NCBI RefSeq assembly: GCF_000685295.1
Contig: NZ_ARYL01000004.1
Coordinates: 1 to 64,000 of the forward strand
Reading direction: 5' to 3'
DNA length: 64,000 nt
Origin: Hyphomonas oceanitis SCH89
GTDB taxonomy: Bacteria; Pseudomonadota; Alphaproteobacteria; Caulobacterales; Hyphomonadaceae
Part shown: in pieces, positions 52,204 through 60,340 of the stretch
Layout: the number at the start of each line of letters is the position of its first letter
Numbering within the stretch: position 1 is the stretch's first letter
Position numbers and translations under genes: made by a program
The notes under the pieces: model-generated
Databases searched by the model: none
Told to the model about the DNA's origin: nothing
What the model saw: the letters and a program-made list of their open reading frames with translations, nothing else

Positions 52204-53562
52204 TTACAGGCCGACCGCCTTCAGCGCCGCCGCCTGCCGCTCCGCAACGGCTTTAACGTCAAAGCCTTCAAGGCTCTCCTCGAACAGGCGGTGGTAGTTC
52301 ACTTCCGCCTTGAGGCGCAGATAGGCCGCGCCAAGCCCGATGGCTGCGCGGTCCATGAAGACGAACTCACGCGGGATTTTCACCGGCCCTTTTTCCTTCA
52401 GCAGCTTGCGCACCTGAAAGGCTTCCTTGCGGCCATACTCGCCCGCCGTGACGCCGTCCGCCACGGTGCGCACCCGGTCGTCGAGCAGCGGTCCATAGAT
52501 GAAGCGCGCCCAGATATTCAGCACTTCGACCAATTCCCGCGACAGGTTCTGGAAGCCCCATTTCTCATAGGCGGCATAGGCCGCGTCGAAATCGTCGCGC
52601 AACATGGCTCTGTAAAGGTCCACCACGCCCTCCACGAAGGTCGGCGGGAATATGCGGATGCAGCCGAAGTCCAGCAGGTTGATGCCCGTTCCGCCACCGG
52701 TCACTTGGTAGTTCCCTAGATGCGGATCGCCATGGATCACGGCATGGCTGTTGAACGGGCCCCACCAGGTCCAGAACAGCATCTCGGCGATATGGTTACG
52801 TGTCTCTTGCGGCGCGTCTTCAAAGGCGCCGAGCCTCTCACCATCCAGCCATGTCATCGTAAGCAGGCGATCCGTCGACAGGTCCGGCACAGGCTCCGGC
52901 ACCTGTACGAAATCCTTGTCCGCCAACATGCGCGCATAGAGCGACATATGCTTGGCCTCACGGGCATAATCGAGTTCCTCACGCAAGCGGTCGGTCACTT
53001 CGCCCACCATCTCTGTCAGGTCGATCGAGCCATCCATCCGCTTGAACAGGCCCAGCATGGCCTTCAGCTGGCCGACATCCGATTCCACGGCGCTCGACAT
53101 GTCCGGATATTGCAGCTTGCAGGCAACCCGGCGGCCATCATGCAGCGTCGCCTGATGCACTTGGCCCAGCGAGGCCGCATGCGAGGCCTCTTTCTCGAAC
53201 GCCGCAAATCGATCGTCCCAGCCGGGCCCAAGTTCGCCGCGCATCCGGCGTTTCACGAAGGGCCAGCCCATGGCGGGCGCCTCGGCCTGCAACTGGCTGA
53301 GTTCGGCGGCATATTCGGCCGGCAGGAAATCCGGAATGGTCGACACCATCTGGGCGACCTTCATGAGGGGTCCTTTGGACTTGCCCAGCGCCGCGGCAAG
53401 CGCCTTGGCGATCCGCTCATCGCTCTGATCGCCCCCAAACAGGGAATTGGCGGCAAAGCTGATGCCAGCGCCGGAAAGGTTTGCGCCCACGCGCGCAGTG
53501 CGGACAAGGCGCCCGCTCAATCGGTTGCGTTCCGGATCGGGCGCGTCAGGCGTATCGGTCAT
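52204..53562 (-). CDS. ABC1/UbiB-family atypical kinase-like protein
   Basis: This 452-residue protein has the ABC1/ADCK kinase-like fold. The N-terminal KxGQ-like motif is 'KGPLMKVAQMVST' (about residues 63-75; the usual Q is present in VAQM), followed by 'ASLGQVHQATLHDGRRVACKLQYP' (about 130-153) and 'HGDPHLGNYQV' (near 274). Family members such as UbiB/ADCK3 support ubiquinone synthesis through ATPase activity rather than protein phosphorylation. No ubi gene is adjacent except the distant ubiG. Length is shorter than UbiB (no C-terminal membrane helices seen). Confidence 0.85.
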   Translation of the reverse strand: MTDTPDAPDPERNRLSGRLVRTARVGANLSGAGISFAANSLFGGDQSDERIAKALAAALGKSKGPLMKVAQMVSTIPDFLPAEYAAELSQLQAEAPAMGWPFVKRRMRGELGPGWDDRFAAFEKEASHAASLGQVHQATLHDGRRVACKLQYPDMSSAVESDVGQLKAMLGLFKRMDGSIDLTEMVGEVTDRLREELDYAREAKHMSLYARMLADKDFVQVPEPVPDLSTDRLLTMTWLDGERLGAFEDAPQETRNHIAEMLFWTWWGPFNSHAVIHGDPHLGNYQVTGGGTGINLLDFGCIRIFPPTFVEGVVDLYRAMLRDDFDAAYAAYEKWGFQNLSRELVEVLNIWARFIYGPLLDDRVRTVADGVTAGEYGRKEAFQVRKLLKEKGPVKIPREFVFMDRAAIGLGAAYLRLKAEVNYHRLFEESLEGFDVKAVAERQAAALKAVGL

Positions 53563-53615
53563 GCGACTGATATAGGCGGTTTTGCCGGGATTGGCAGAGG
53601 TATTGATGCCGCGCC

Positions 53616-53936
53616 TCAGCCCGTCTTCTGCTGGTGCTCCATATAGGAGCGCAAAATCTGGTTGATCCGCGTCTGGTATCCCTTGCCGGCATCCTTGAAG
53701 AAATCGATCACATCACTGTCGAGGCGAATGGATACAGGTTTTTTCACGACCGGTTCGACAAGCTGGACATCCGCCTCAGCCCAGTCGATTTCCGGAAAGT
53801 GCGGATCGTCGCCGCGACGCGCGCGGATCTCGGCATCCGTCATGGCGCCAAGCTTCTTGAAATCCGTCTTGCCCGCAGAAGCGCGGTCTTTAATCGGATT
53901 GAGATAAAGTTTTGTAGAATGTGGTTTTGGCATCAT
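53616..53936 (-). CDS. brnA: BrnA-family antitoxin
   Basis: This 106-residue protein ends with the BrnA signature 'VSIRLDSDVIDFFKDAGKGYQTRINQILRSYMEHQ' (about residues 66-102), a ribbon-helix-helix-like DNA-binding and toxin-neutralising domain. The N-terminal part, with 'TDAEIRARRGDDPHFPEIDW', binds the toxin in relatives. It starts inside the brnT reading frame at ATG-ATG (53936), so the two genes overlap by 47 bases. It probably represses its own promoter. It lies in a locally AT-rich stretch. Confidence 0.85.
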   Translation of the reverse strand: MMPKPHSTKLYLNPIKDRASAGKTDFKKLGAMTDAEIRARRGDDPHFPEIDWAEADVQLVEPVVKKPVSIRLDSDVIDFFKDAGKGYQTRINQILRSYMEHQQKTG

Positions 53937-54189
53937 GTGTTGCAACGTCCACAGCGAAAATGATGAGATGAAGATCAAACCTGCACCGGGCTTCGAAGAC
54001 AACTCCCTGTACTTCTATCAGGGAGATGAAATCTTCAGGCCCATGCAGCTCCAGCCGAACATGCGGCTTGGCAAAGCCAGACTGGATATCCTCAAATGCT
54101 ATCCTGTATTTTCGTCTGTTTTTCTCGTTGTCCTTTTCATCCCAATCTATGTTTCCGTGATGGGGTTCCGATGGGAACGAACCTTTCAT
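53890..54189 (-). CDS. brnT: BrnT-like toxin (RelE-like ribonuclease), divergent or damaged
   Basis: BrnT toxins are about 90-100 residue ribonucleases. This 99-residue frame has the expected N-terminal 'DWDEKDNEKNRRKYRIAFEDIQSGF' (about residues 15-39). Its C-terminal half (after 'IEVQGVVFEARCR') does not show the usual I-I-S-A-R-x-A segment. A different reading frame in this region reads more like a BrnT end, which points to a frameshift or to strong divergence. AGGA lies ten bases before the ATG. It precedes brnA in the usual toxin-antitoxin order and overlaps it by 47 bases. Confidence 0.65.
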   Translation of the reverse strand: MKGSFPSEPHHGNIDWDEKDNEKNRRKYRIAFEDIQSGFAKPHVRLELHGPEDFISLIEVQGVVFEARCRFDLHLIIFAVDVATHDAKTTFYKTLSQSD

Positions 54190-54262
54190 ATCCAGGATTC
54201 CTATTTTGAATGGACGCGTAATTTAAAATGCGCACGGTTGCTCTCCTGGGTTTTTCTTGGAA

Positions 54263-54296
54263 ATACATATGTATATACAAATGCTTGATTTGTCAA
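54263..54296 (-). promoter_or_regulatory. brnTA promoter with palindromic operator
   Basis: On the minus strand TTGACA (54296-54291) is a perfect -35. The -10 must fall within the perfect palindrome ATACATATGTAT (54263-54274), for example TATACA or TACATA at 15-17 bases. BrnA autorepresses its operon in known systems, and a palindrome over the -10 is a natural target. Confidence 0.55.
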
Positions 54297-54360
54297 CTAG
54301 CCCTGTCAATCTCGCCTCGATTCGTTAGACCATAAGAAACAGGAAGCTGGAGGCCGCCCC

Positions 54361-55539
54361 ATGAACCCATCCGCAGAGTTCGATGTCGTCATCTATGGCG
54401 CGACGGGTTTCACCGGTCGCCTTGTCGCCGAATACATGAATGACACCTATGGCGTCGGCAATGACGTCACCTGGGCCATGGCCGGACGCTCACTCGAGAA
54501 GCTCAAGACCGTGCGCGACGAAATGGGCATCCCGAAGTCAGTCGAGCTGATCGTCGCGGACGCTTCCGACCCGAAATCCCTCGAGGACATGGTGAAATCC
54601 ACCAAATGCGTCCTCACCACGGTCGGCCCCTACCAGCTCTATGGCACACCCCTCGTCGAAGCCTGCGCCGCCAATGGCACCGATTATGTCGACCTCTCAG
54701 GCGAAGTCGCCTGGATGCACGACATGATCGCCGCCTATCAGGACAAGGCGAAGAAGAGCGGGGCGCGCATCGTCTTCTCCTGCGGCTTTGACTCCATCCC
54801 CTTCGACCTCGGCGTCCTGTTCCTGCAGAACGAGTCCATGCGCAAGTTCGGCAAACCGGCCGTTCGCGTGAAGGGACGCATGCGCAAGATGAAGGGCACC
54901 TTCTCGGGCGGAACGGCGGCGTCGGGCCGCGAGACCATGGCCCGCGCCATGCGCGAGCCGGAAGTCATGGCCGTTCTGCGTAATCCCTTCTCGCTGACAG
55001 GCGGCTTTGTCGGCCCTGACCAGCCCCACGGTATGAAAGTGCTGGAAGACGAAGATTTCGGCGCCTGGGCCGCCCCCTTCATCATGGCGCCTATCAATAC
55101 GAAAAACATCCACCGCTCAAACGCGCTGATGGGACACCCCTATGGCGAAGACTTCGTTTATGACGAGATGATGCTCACCGGCCCCGGCGAAACCGGCAAA
55201 GCGGCCGCTGAAGCGGTCGCCAGCAGCGATTCCATGGGCGGCGAAGACGGCCCCAAGCCCGGCGAAGGCCCTTCGAAGGAAGAACGCGAGGCCGGACTCT
55301 ATGATTTTGCCCTCCTCGGCATCACAAGCGACGGCGATCGCCTGCGCGCCACAGTGACCGGCGATAAGGATCCGGGCTACGGCTCGACCTCCAAGATTAT
55401 CTCCGAGGCCGCGCTCTGCCTCGTGAAGGATTGCGCAGACCTTTCGGGCGGTATTTACACCCCCGCCGCCGCCATGGGCCTCAGCCTTGTCGGCCGCCTG
55501 CAGTCCCATGCCGGAATGACCTTCGACATCGACAATTGA
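54361..55539 (+). CDS. Saccharopine dehydrogenase-like (trans-acting enoyl reductase type) protein
   Basis: This 392-residue protein has an N-terminal Rossmann motif YGATGFTGRLVAEY (about residues 12-25) and the layout of saccharopine dehydrogenase-like proteins. It includes 'VGPYQLYGTPLVEACAANGTDYVDLSGE' (about 88-115) and 'FSCGFDSIPFDLGV' (about 139-152). Relatives include mycobacterial trans-acting enoyl reductases and the SCCPDH proteins of lipid droplets. Function is unknown here. Good binding site GGAGG upstream. A terminator follows at 55543. Confidence 0.85.
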   Translation: MNPSAEFDVVIYGATGFTGRLVAEYMNDTYGVGNDVTWAMAGRSLEKLKTVRDEMGIPKSVELIVADASDPKSLEDMVKSTKCVLTTVGPYQLYGTPLVEACAANGTDYVDLSGEVAWMHDMIAAYQDKAKKSGARIVFSCGFDSIPFDLGVLFLQNESMRKFGKPAVRVKGRMRKMKGTFSGGTAASGRETMARAMREPEVMAVLRNPFSLTGGFVGPDQPHGMKVLEDEDFGAWAAPFIMAPINTKNIHRSNALMGHPYGEDFVYDEMMLTGPGETGKAAAEAVASSDSMGGEDGPKPGEGPSKEEREAGLYDFALLGITSDGDRLRATVTGDKDPGYGSTSKIISEAALCLVKDCADLSGGIYTPAAAMGLSLVGRLQSHAGMTFDIDN

Positions 55540-55542
55540 GGC

Positions 55543-55567
55543 AAAAGGGTGACAAGCCCCCTTTTTT
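55543..55567 (+). terminator. Intrinsic terminator after the saccharopine dehydrogenase-like gene
   Basis: AAAAGGG, nine-base loop, CCCTTTT, then TT. A seven-base A/T-ended stem with a T-rich 3' side, 3 bp after the stop codon. Confidence 0.75.
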
Positions 55568-55755
55568 CAGGCTATAGCGCCCGCGTCCGCTCCTGATCGC
55601 GGTCGCAACACGAGAGTCGTTAGTCGCCTCAACCCCAGCCGGACATGATGATCCGGGCATGTTACGTACCCCCAAATAAACCAAACCGGCCGCTGCGAGC
55701 AAAACGCCAGCGCCGATGGTCGGATCATCCGGCCGCAAGAAGGACCTGTCGCCCT

Positions 55756-56538
55756 ATGTCGTACAAGACCCTGCTGACCGAGTTTGATGCCGAAACAGGC
55801 GTCGCCGTCATTACACTTAACCGCCCGGACCACCTCAACGCCCTGAACGATGAGATGATGACCGAGCTAACCCACGCGATTAACCGCGTCGAAGCCGACA
55901 AGGATATTGGCTGCATCGTGCTGACCGGATCGCGCAAAGCCTTTTCCGGTGGTGCCGACGTCCGTGAAATCATGGAACAGGACTATCCGGCCGCCTATTA
56001 TGAAGACCTGATCACCCGTAACTGGGAACGCACCTCCAGCGCCCGCAAGCCAATTATTGCGGCCGTCAGCGGCTATGCCGTCGGCGGCGGCTGCGAGCTG
56101 GCCATGATGTGCGACATCGTGATTGCGGCCGACACAGCCCGCTTTGGGCAGCCCGAGATTCGCCTTGGCGTCATGCCCGGCGCCGGCGGCACGCAGCGAC
56201 TTGCACGTTTTATAGGCAAGTCCAAAGCCATGGAACTCTGCCTCACCGGCCGGATGATGGAAGCCGCCGAGGCTGAACGCTGTGGTCTGGTGGCGCGCAT
56301 TGTCCCGGCTGACGACCTGATGGACACCGTCAAAGAGATGGCCCGCACGATTGCCGCAATGCCGCGTGCTGCAGCAATGATGACGAAAGAGGCCATCAAC
56401 GCCGCCTACGAAACGCCCATGTCGCAGGGCATCCGTTTCGAACGCCGCCTGTTCCAGTCCCTCTTCGCAACCGAGGACCAGAAGGAAGGCATGGCCGCTT
56501 ATGTCGAAAAGCGCTCTGCCCACTTCAAGGACCGGTAA
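55756..56538 (+). CDS. Enoyl-CoA hydratase
   Basis: This 260-residue crotonase-fold enzyme hydrates trans-2-enoyl-CoA in beta-oxidation. Oxyanion residues are in 'RKAFSGGADVREI' (about 60-72) and 'SGYAVGGGCELAMMCD' (about 101-116). The two catalytic Glu are in GGGCELAM and FGQPEIRLGVMPGAGGTQRL (about 127-146). The ATG at 55756 has AAGGA about eleven bases upstream. An enoyl-CoA hydratase gene close to rpsT-dnaA is common in Alphaproteobacteria. Confidence 0.93.
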   Translation: MSYKTLLTEFDAETGVAVITLNRPDHLNALNDEMMTELTHAINRVEADKDIGCIVLTGSRKAFSGGADVREIMEQDYPAAYYEDLITRNWERTSSARKPIIAAVSGYAVGGGCELAMMCDIVIAADTARFGQPEIRLGVMPGAGGTQRLARFIGKSKAMELCLTGRMMEAAEAERCGLVARIVPADDLMDTVKEMARTIAAMPRAAAMMTKEAINAAYETPMSQGIRFERRLFQSLFATEDQKEGMAAYVEKRSAHFKDR

Positions 56539-56636
56539 ACGGGCTTACTGAGCCCAACTATTCTCTATTCGGACAGGATTGTGTTACCGTGTGGGTGCCC
56601 AGGGGACGGGGCGGCTCTACAGCGGGGGACAAACCT

Positions 56637-57704
56637 ATGGCTGATGTGGATGCAGTATCAACGGGACTGATCATCAGTGTACTGGTGGCCCTGCTTGTCG
56701 TCGGCAGTGTCGTGGCCGCCTTCCTCTACAGGACGCGTGTACCGAGCCTGGTTCCCGGCGATGACGAAACCTATCTAATCCGAAACACTGACGGGCGCAT
56801 CCAGGCCCTGACGGCCGACATGAAGATCAAGCCTGAAGATCCGCGCATCGTGCAGTTCCAGAACCGCAAGCAATTGCGCTTCCCGGTTTACGACCCACGG
56901 TTCAACGCGCTCTCACACGACCGGCTGGTCACTGATAGCGGCGCCATTTCCCTTCGCATCCACACAACCACGCCCTTCCCTTTCACCGCCATCACCAATG
57001 ACGGGCACACTGTGACCGTCACCCCCTCCGTCAGCTTCGGCGTCGCCCCCGCCCGCGTGACAGATCTCGCCCGGCTTGGCGACTTCGGCGACCAGTTCGA
57101 ACGGCGCATCCGGTCCGCCTTTTCCGGCGCCATCGGCCGACGCAAGGATGAGCAGCTGCGCGAAAGCCATCACAAGATTGAAAGCGAGGTCACGGAAGAA
57201 CTGGCCGGCATCGAAACAGGCACCGACGCTTTGGGCGTTCCGCTGGGCATTACGGTGTTTGAAGCCCGTTTCTCCTACCGTGATGGCGCAGCGCTCCCCA
57301 GTGAAGTCGTCATCGCGCCTGATATGGGGGCGACCGCCGCCATGCCCGTCACGTCCGCAGACGGTGCTGATACCGCCCCCGACTCTCCCCAGCGCGTCGC
57401 CCTCGCCGCCTCTCGGGGCGAAAGCCCCGCCCACACCAGTGAAACACCCGGCGCCATGCAATTCCTTGGCACTGACCTCGATAAATTGCTCGACCAGTTC
57501 CGCGACCGCAGTCCTGAGCAGATCGCAACCCTGCTTAGCCTCATGGAAATGCAGACGCGGCAAAACATTGTCTCGATGCTCAGTAAATCCGGGGGCCTCG
57601 TGGTGTTTTCAGCCCGGGAACTGGGCTTGGAAGGCAACCCTGTGCTACAGGATCGCCTCAGCGCCGCCAGCGAGGTGGCCGACGAGCAGCCGGAAACTGA
57701 ATAG
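56637..57704 (+). CDS. SPFH (band 7)-like membrane-anchored protein
   Basis: This 355-residue protein has one N-terminal transmembrane helix (about residues 10-32) and a following beta-rich region whose pattern, '[36 protein letters not shown]', resembles SPFH/band 7 proteins. A helical '[33 protein letters not shown]' segment comes next, then a low-complexity region and a C-terminal helical part. SPFH proteins organise membrane microdomains or protease complexes. The similarity is by pattern only, so the call is tentative. It sits between the enoyl-CoA hydratase gene and rpsT. GGGGGAC lies upstream of the chosen ATG. Confidence 0.6.
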   Translation: MADVDAVSTGLIISVLVALLVVGSVVAAFLYRTRVPSLVPGDDETYLIRNTDGRIQALTADMKIKPEDPRIVQFQNRKQLRFPVYDPRFNALSHDRLVTDSGAISLRIHTTTPFPFTAITNDGHTVTVTPSVSFGVAPARVTDLARLGDFGDQFERRIRSAFSGAIGRRKDEQLRESHHKIESEVTEELAGIETGTDALGVPLGITVFEARFSYRDGAALPSEVVIAPDMGATAAMPVTSADGADTAPDSPQRVALAASRGESPAHTSETPGAMQFLGTDLDKLLDQFRDRSPEQIATLLSLMEMQTRQNIVSMLSKSGGLVVFSARELGLEGNPVLQDRLSAASEVADEQPETE

Positions 57705-57705
57705 A

Positions 57706-57728
57706 AGCGGGCCGTCCGCTCAGTTTTC
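57706..57728 (+). terminator. Weak terminator-like hairpin after the SPFH-like gene
   Basis: AGCGG, GCCGT loop, CCGCT, then CAGTTTT. The five-base stem is short and two non-T bases precede the tail, so it is at best a weak terminator ahead of the rpsT promoter. Confidence 0.35.
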
Positions 57729-57742
57729 TGTCAGCATCCCAG

Positions 57743-57771
57743 TTGACGCCTTCGCACCGTTTATGTATGCC
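57743..57771 (+). promoter_or_regulatory. rpsT promoter
   Basis: TTGACG (57743-57748), 17 bases, TATGCC (57766-57771), 48 bp upstream of the rpsT ATG. Same form as the his leader promoter at 51677-51705. Confidence 0.5.
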
Positions 57772-57819
57772 CCCGCCTTCAGCTTGAGGGAGGTTTCCCC
57801 CCGGCTTCAGGAGTTAGAT

Positions 57820-58083
57820 ATGGCAAATACCCGTTCCGCCAAGAAGATGGTCCGCAAGATTGCGGCTCGTACCGAAGTCAACAAGGCGCGCCGCTCGCGT
57901 GTGCGCACCTATGTTCGCAAGGTCGAGGAAGCCATCGCTGCAGGCGACAAGACAGCTGCACAGGATGCCCTGCGCGTTGCACAACCCGAGCTGATGCGCG
58001 CCGTCACCAAGGGCGTGATGCACAAGAATACATCTTCGCGTAAAGTCTCGCGCCTCTCGGCCCGCGTCAGCGCGATGGCCTAA
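57820..58083 (+). CDS. rpsT: 30S ribosomal protein S20
   Basis: S20 binds 16S rRNA early in 30S assembly. The 87-residue sequence [17 protein letters not shown]... is highly basic with the three-helix pattern of S20, including '[16 protein letters not shown]' (about 25-40) and '[17 protein letters not shown]' at the end. GGAG lies seven bases before the ATG. It also lies in frame within a longer open frame that has no upstream coding support. Two hairpins follow, then a strong terminator. Placement just before dnaA is conserved in Alphaproteobacteria. Confidence 0.97.
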   Translation: MANTRSAKKMVRKIAARTEVNKARRSRVRTYVRKVEEAIAAGDKTAAQDALRVAQPELMRAVTKGVMHKNTSSRKVSRLSARVSAMA

Positions 58084-58089
58084 GGCCTT

Positions 58090-58105
58090 CCGGACAAATG
58101 TCCGG
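58090..58105 (+). other. Stem-loop downstream of rpsT
   Basis: CCGGACA, AA, TGTCCGG: a 7-bp perfect stem with a two-base loop, starting 7 bp after the rpsT stop. No T-run of its own. It may protect the rpsT message 3' end ahead of the terminator at 58118. Confidence 0.45.
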
Positions 58106-58117
58106 TACAAGAATTTG

Positions 58118-58151
58118 AAACCCGCCCGGTTCGCGCTTGGCGGGTTTTTTA
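58118..58151 (+). terminator. Intrinsic terminator of rpsT
   Basis: AAACCCGCC, 12-base loop, GGCGGGTTT and a continuing T-run to 58150. A textbook rho-independent terminator 35 bp after the rpsT stop. Confidence 0.9.
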
Positions 58152-58640
58152 TTGCCTCGAATTCAGAATAATCAGCTCGCCATGAATGATCGGTTATGAT
58201 CTGCTTGATGCATGCTTTTCCGGGAGCCACTCCTGCATTTTCAGGCGGCCGACGGCATCAGCTCTGCGTGTTTGACGCCTTTGCAACTTGTGCAAAAATT
58301 TACTTCAGAAAAGCCCCGAATTTCACAGCCAATATCGTGTAGGTGGTGTTGACAGAACATTCGCGAACAATTGCGCCGAACGACTCACTCACAAAAAAAT
58401 GCACAGGGGTAAGCGGCTGATTTTGATGGCCTTTTGATTACATGCCGAAAGAGTCAACTGGCCATTTCCCGTGATCGCAGAAAAGTAACACTTGTCAGTA
58501 AAACCGCTGGAAGTTACCTTGTGGATACCAGCAAAAAACTCTCCCTGCACGGAGTATTTACGGGGCCCAGATTTAATCTGGAGGGAGAGTTGCGTGCCTG
58601 CTGGTCAGGACGAAACATAACAAGAAAATGGGGCTCGGCG
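58152..58640. promoter_or_regulatory. Long AT-richer leader upstream of dnaA (regulatory, possible origin)
   Basis: This 489-bp gap is less GC-rich than the rest. It holds one near-consensus DnaA box (TGTGGATAC, 58520-58528; 8/9 of TGTGNATAA), GANTC sites at 58382 and 58451 (CcrM methylation motif), a TTGCA...TGCAA inverted repeat (58281-58295), and TTGACG/TTGACA -35-like hexamers at 58272 and 58349 without clear -10 partners. A single DnaA box does not make an origin. The gap looks like dnaA control DNA. Confidence 0.45.
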
Positions 58641-60140
58641 ATGGACCGAAATACACTTTTTGATTCTGAGCATAGCGTAGAGTTTTCGGGCGCGGAAAAA
58701 GGCAGCAATATCCCCGGCCAGTCGATCTGGAAGCAGGTACGGGCGAAGCTCGCGACCGTCTTGAACGCAACCGACTACGATCGCTGGATCGAAGACCTGC
58801 GGCTGATCGCAGAGGTTGACGGCGAGATGGTGATCGCGGCGCGCGATCCGCTTGCCTATGATCGCGTGCTGGCTGAACACAAGCGTCTTATCCAGCGCAC
58901 CTGGCGCGACTTTGATCCGGCACGCCGTGGCATCCGTCTGGAATGCTGGCGCAATGCCCGCGCAGAAGTGCGCGAACTGGTATCTGACCCCTGGGCCGAC
59001 GTTGCACCTGAACCTGCGCCACAGCCCACAGCGGCTGCTGCATCCGGCGGCAATGGCAGTGATGGCAGCAAGACGACGGTTGCACCGACGGCCACGGGCG
59101 CGCCAGACATGACGTTCGGCACACTTGTCACCGGCGAGTCCAACGAGATCGCCGTACAGCTCGCACAGCGCATCGCGCTGGGCCAGACAGTCGGCACGTC
59201 GACGGCGCTCATCTATGGGCGTCAGGGCACCGGCAAGACGCACATCCTCTATGCCCTCAAGAACGAGGTCGAAGCCCATGATCCTGAGCGCGTCGTCGTC
59301 TACCTGACGGCCGAGGAATTCATGTCGGCCTATCATGATGGCGTGAAGGTGAAAGACACGAGCGCCCTGAAGAAGCGCCTGCGCTCCGCCACCCTCCTCT
59401 TGATCGACGACCTGCACCGCATCGCCGGCAAGCCCGGCACGGAAACCGAGCTTTACCAGAACATCCGTGAAGTCACCGGCAATGGCGGCCTCGTGGTTTT
59501 GGCAGGCGACGAAGCCCCCGGTGACGTCACCGGCTTTGGTCCGCGCATGCGGGCTGAACTCAAGGGCTCGATCGCTGTCGAGGTCGGCCTGCCTGATGCC
59601 GGCATGCGCCGCGAGATCCTCGTGCGCCTCGCAGCACATATCGAAGCCGGTCACCCGAGCTTCGTCCTGACGGACGAGATGATCGCTCGTATCAATGCAG
59701 GCATCCGTGGCCCGGGCCGTGAACTCACCGGCGCCATCTGGAGCCTCTACACCGAAGCCGGCTTCGGTGAGCGTGCGCCGACCATGGAAATGCTCGACCG
59801 CGTCATCCGCCGCCATCAGGGAGAAGTGAAAGTGCCGACAATCGAATTGGTGAAACGTGCCACGATGAAAGTCTTCGGAATTTCGAAGAGCGACCTGGAA
59901 AGCCCCTGCAAGGCCCGCGCGGTTGTCTATCCCCGTCAGGTCGCGATGTATCTTTGCCGCGAGAAAACCGGCAAGTCCCTGCCCCAGATCGGTCACAGCT
60001 TCGGCAAGCGGGATCACACGACGATCCTCTACGCCCACCGCAAAGTGTCCAAGAATATTGCATCTGATCCCGAACTCGCGGGCGACATTGCCCGCGTCTC
60101 CGAGACCATTTTCGAACTCCAGGCGGCAGGCGTAAACTAG
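58641..60140 (+). CDS. dnaA: Chromosomal replication initiator DnaA
   Basis: DnaA opens the origin and loads the replicative helicase. The 499-residue protein has the N-terminal domain (about 1-110), an Ala/Pro-rich linker (about 118-150), the AAA domain with Walker A GRQGTGKT (about 193-200) and Walker B LLLIDDL (near 254). The C-terminal domain IV carries the DnaA-box signature 'YPRQVAMYLCREKTGKSLPQIGHSFGKRDHTTILYAHRKV' (about 430-470). The ATG at 58641 begins the family-like N terminus. An in-frame extension of 69 codons upstream is most likely non-coding leader. A DnaA box and GANTC sites precede it. Confidence 0.96.
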   Translation: MDRNTLFDSEHSVEFSGAEKGSNIPGQSIWKQVRAKLATVLNATDYDRWIEDLRLIAEVDGEMVIAARDPLAYDRVLAEHKRLIQRTWRDFDPARRGIRLECWRNARAEVRELVSDPWADVAPEPAPQPTAAAASGGNGSDGSKTTVAPTATGAPDMTFGTLVTGESNEIAVQLAQRIALGQTVGTSTALIYGRQGTGKTHILYALKNEVEAHDPERVVVYLTAEEFMSAYHDGVKVKDTSALKKRLRSATLLLIDDLHRIAGKPGTETELYQNIREVTGNGGLVVLAGDEAPGDVTGFGPRMRAELKGSIAVEVGLPDAGMRREILVRLAAHIEAGHPSFVLTDEMIARINAGIRGPGRELTGAIWSLYTEAGFGERAPTMEMLDRVIRRHQGEVKVPTIELVKRATMKVFGISKSDLESPCKARAVVYPRQVAMYLCREKTGKSLPQIGHSFGKRDHTTILYAHRKVSKNIASDPELAGDIARVSETIFELQAAGVN

Positions 60141-60211
60141 CTCCCCCAGGTTGCCCTCGCGCAATTCTGCATCGGCGCTTGGCTTTTCCGCCCGATTGTT
60201 TAAGTGTTCTT

Positions 60212-60238
60212 AGCCCGCTCTCCACCGGAGGGCGGGCT
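60212..60238 (+). terminator. Strong hairpin between dnaA and dnaN
   Basis: AGCCCGCTCTCC, ACC loop, GGAGGGCGGGCT: a 12-base stem with one G-U pair, 71 bp after the dnaA stop. No T-run follows, so it may end dnaA by another mechanism or stabilise the transcript ahead of dnaN, which lies 102 bp downstream. Confidence 0.5.
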
Positions 60239-60340
60239 GATTCTACCACGGGCTACCTGCCCGACTGGAACGAACCAGCCCTATTGAAACAAGCAAGGCA
60301 GACAGGCGCGATCCGGCGCCCGTGATGGACGGACCAACAG

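Noticed and set aside
53935-54288. Plus-strand frame antisense to brnT.
   Set aside because: Overlaps the brnT/brnA start region on the opposite strand; no binding site or known domain.
58434-58640. In-frame N-terminal extension of dnaA by 69 codons.
   Set aside because: Sequence is not DnaA-like, lies in AT-richer leader DNA with regulatory sites; the ATG at 58641 fits the family start.
58605-60164. 519-codon minus-strand frame opposite dnaA.
   Set aside because: Shadow of dnaA on the opposite strand.
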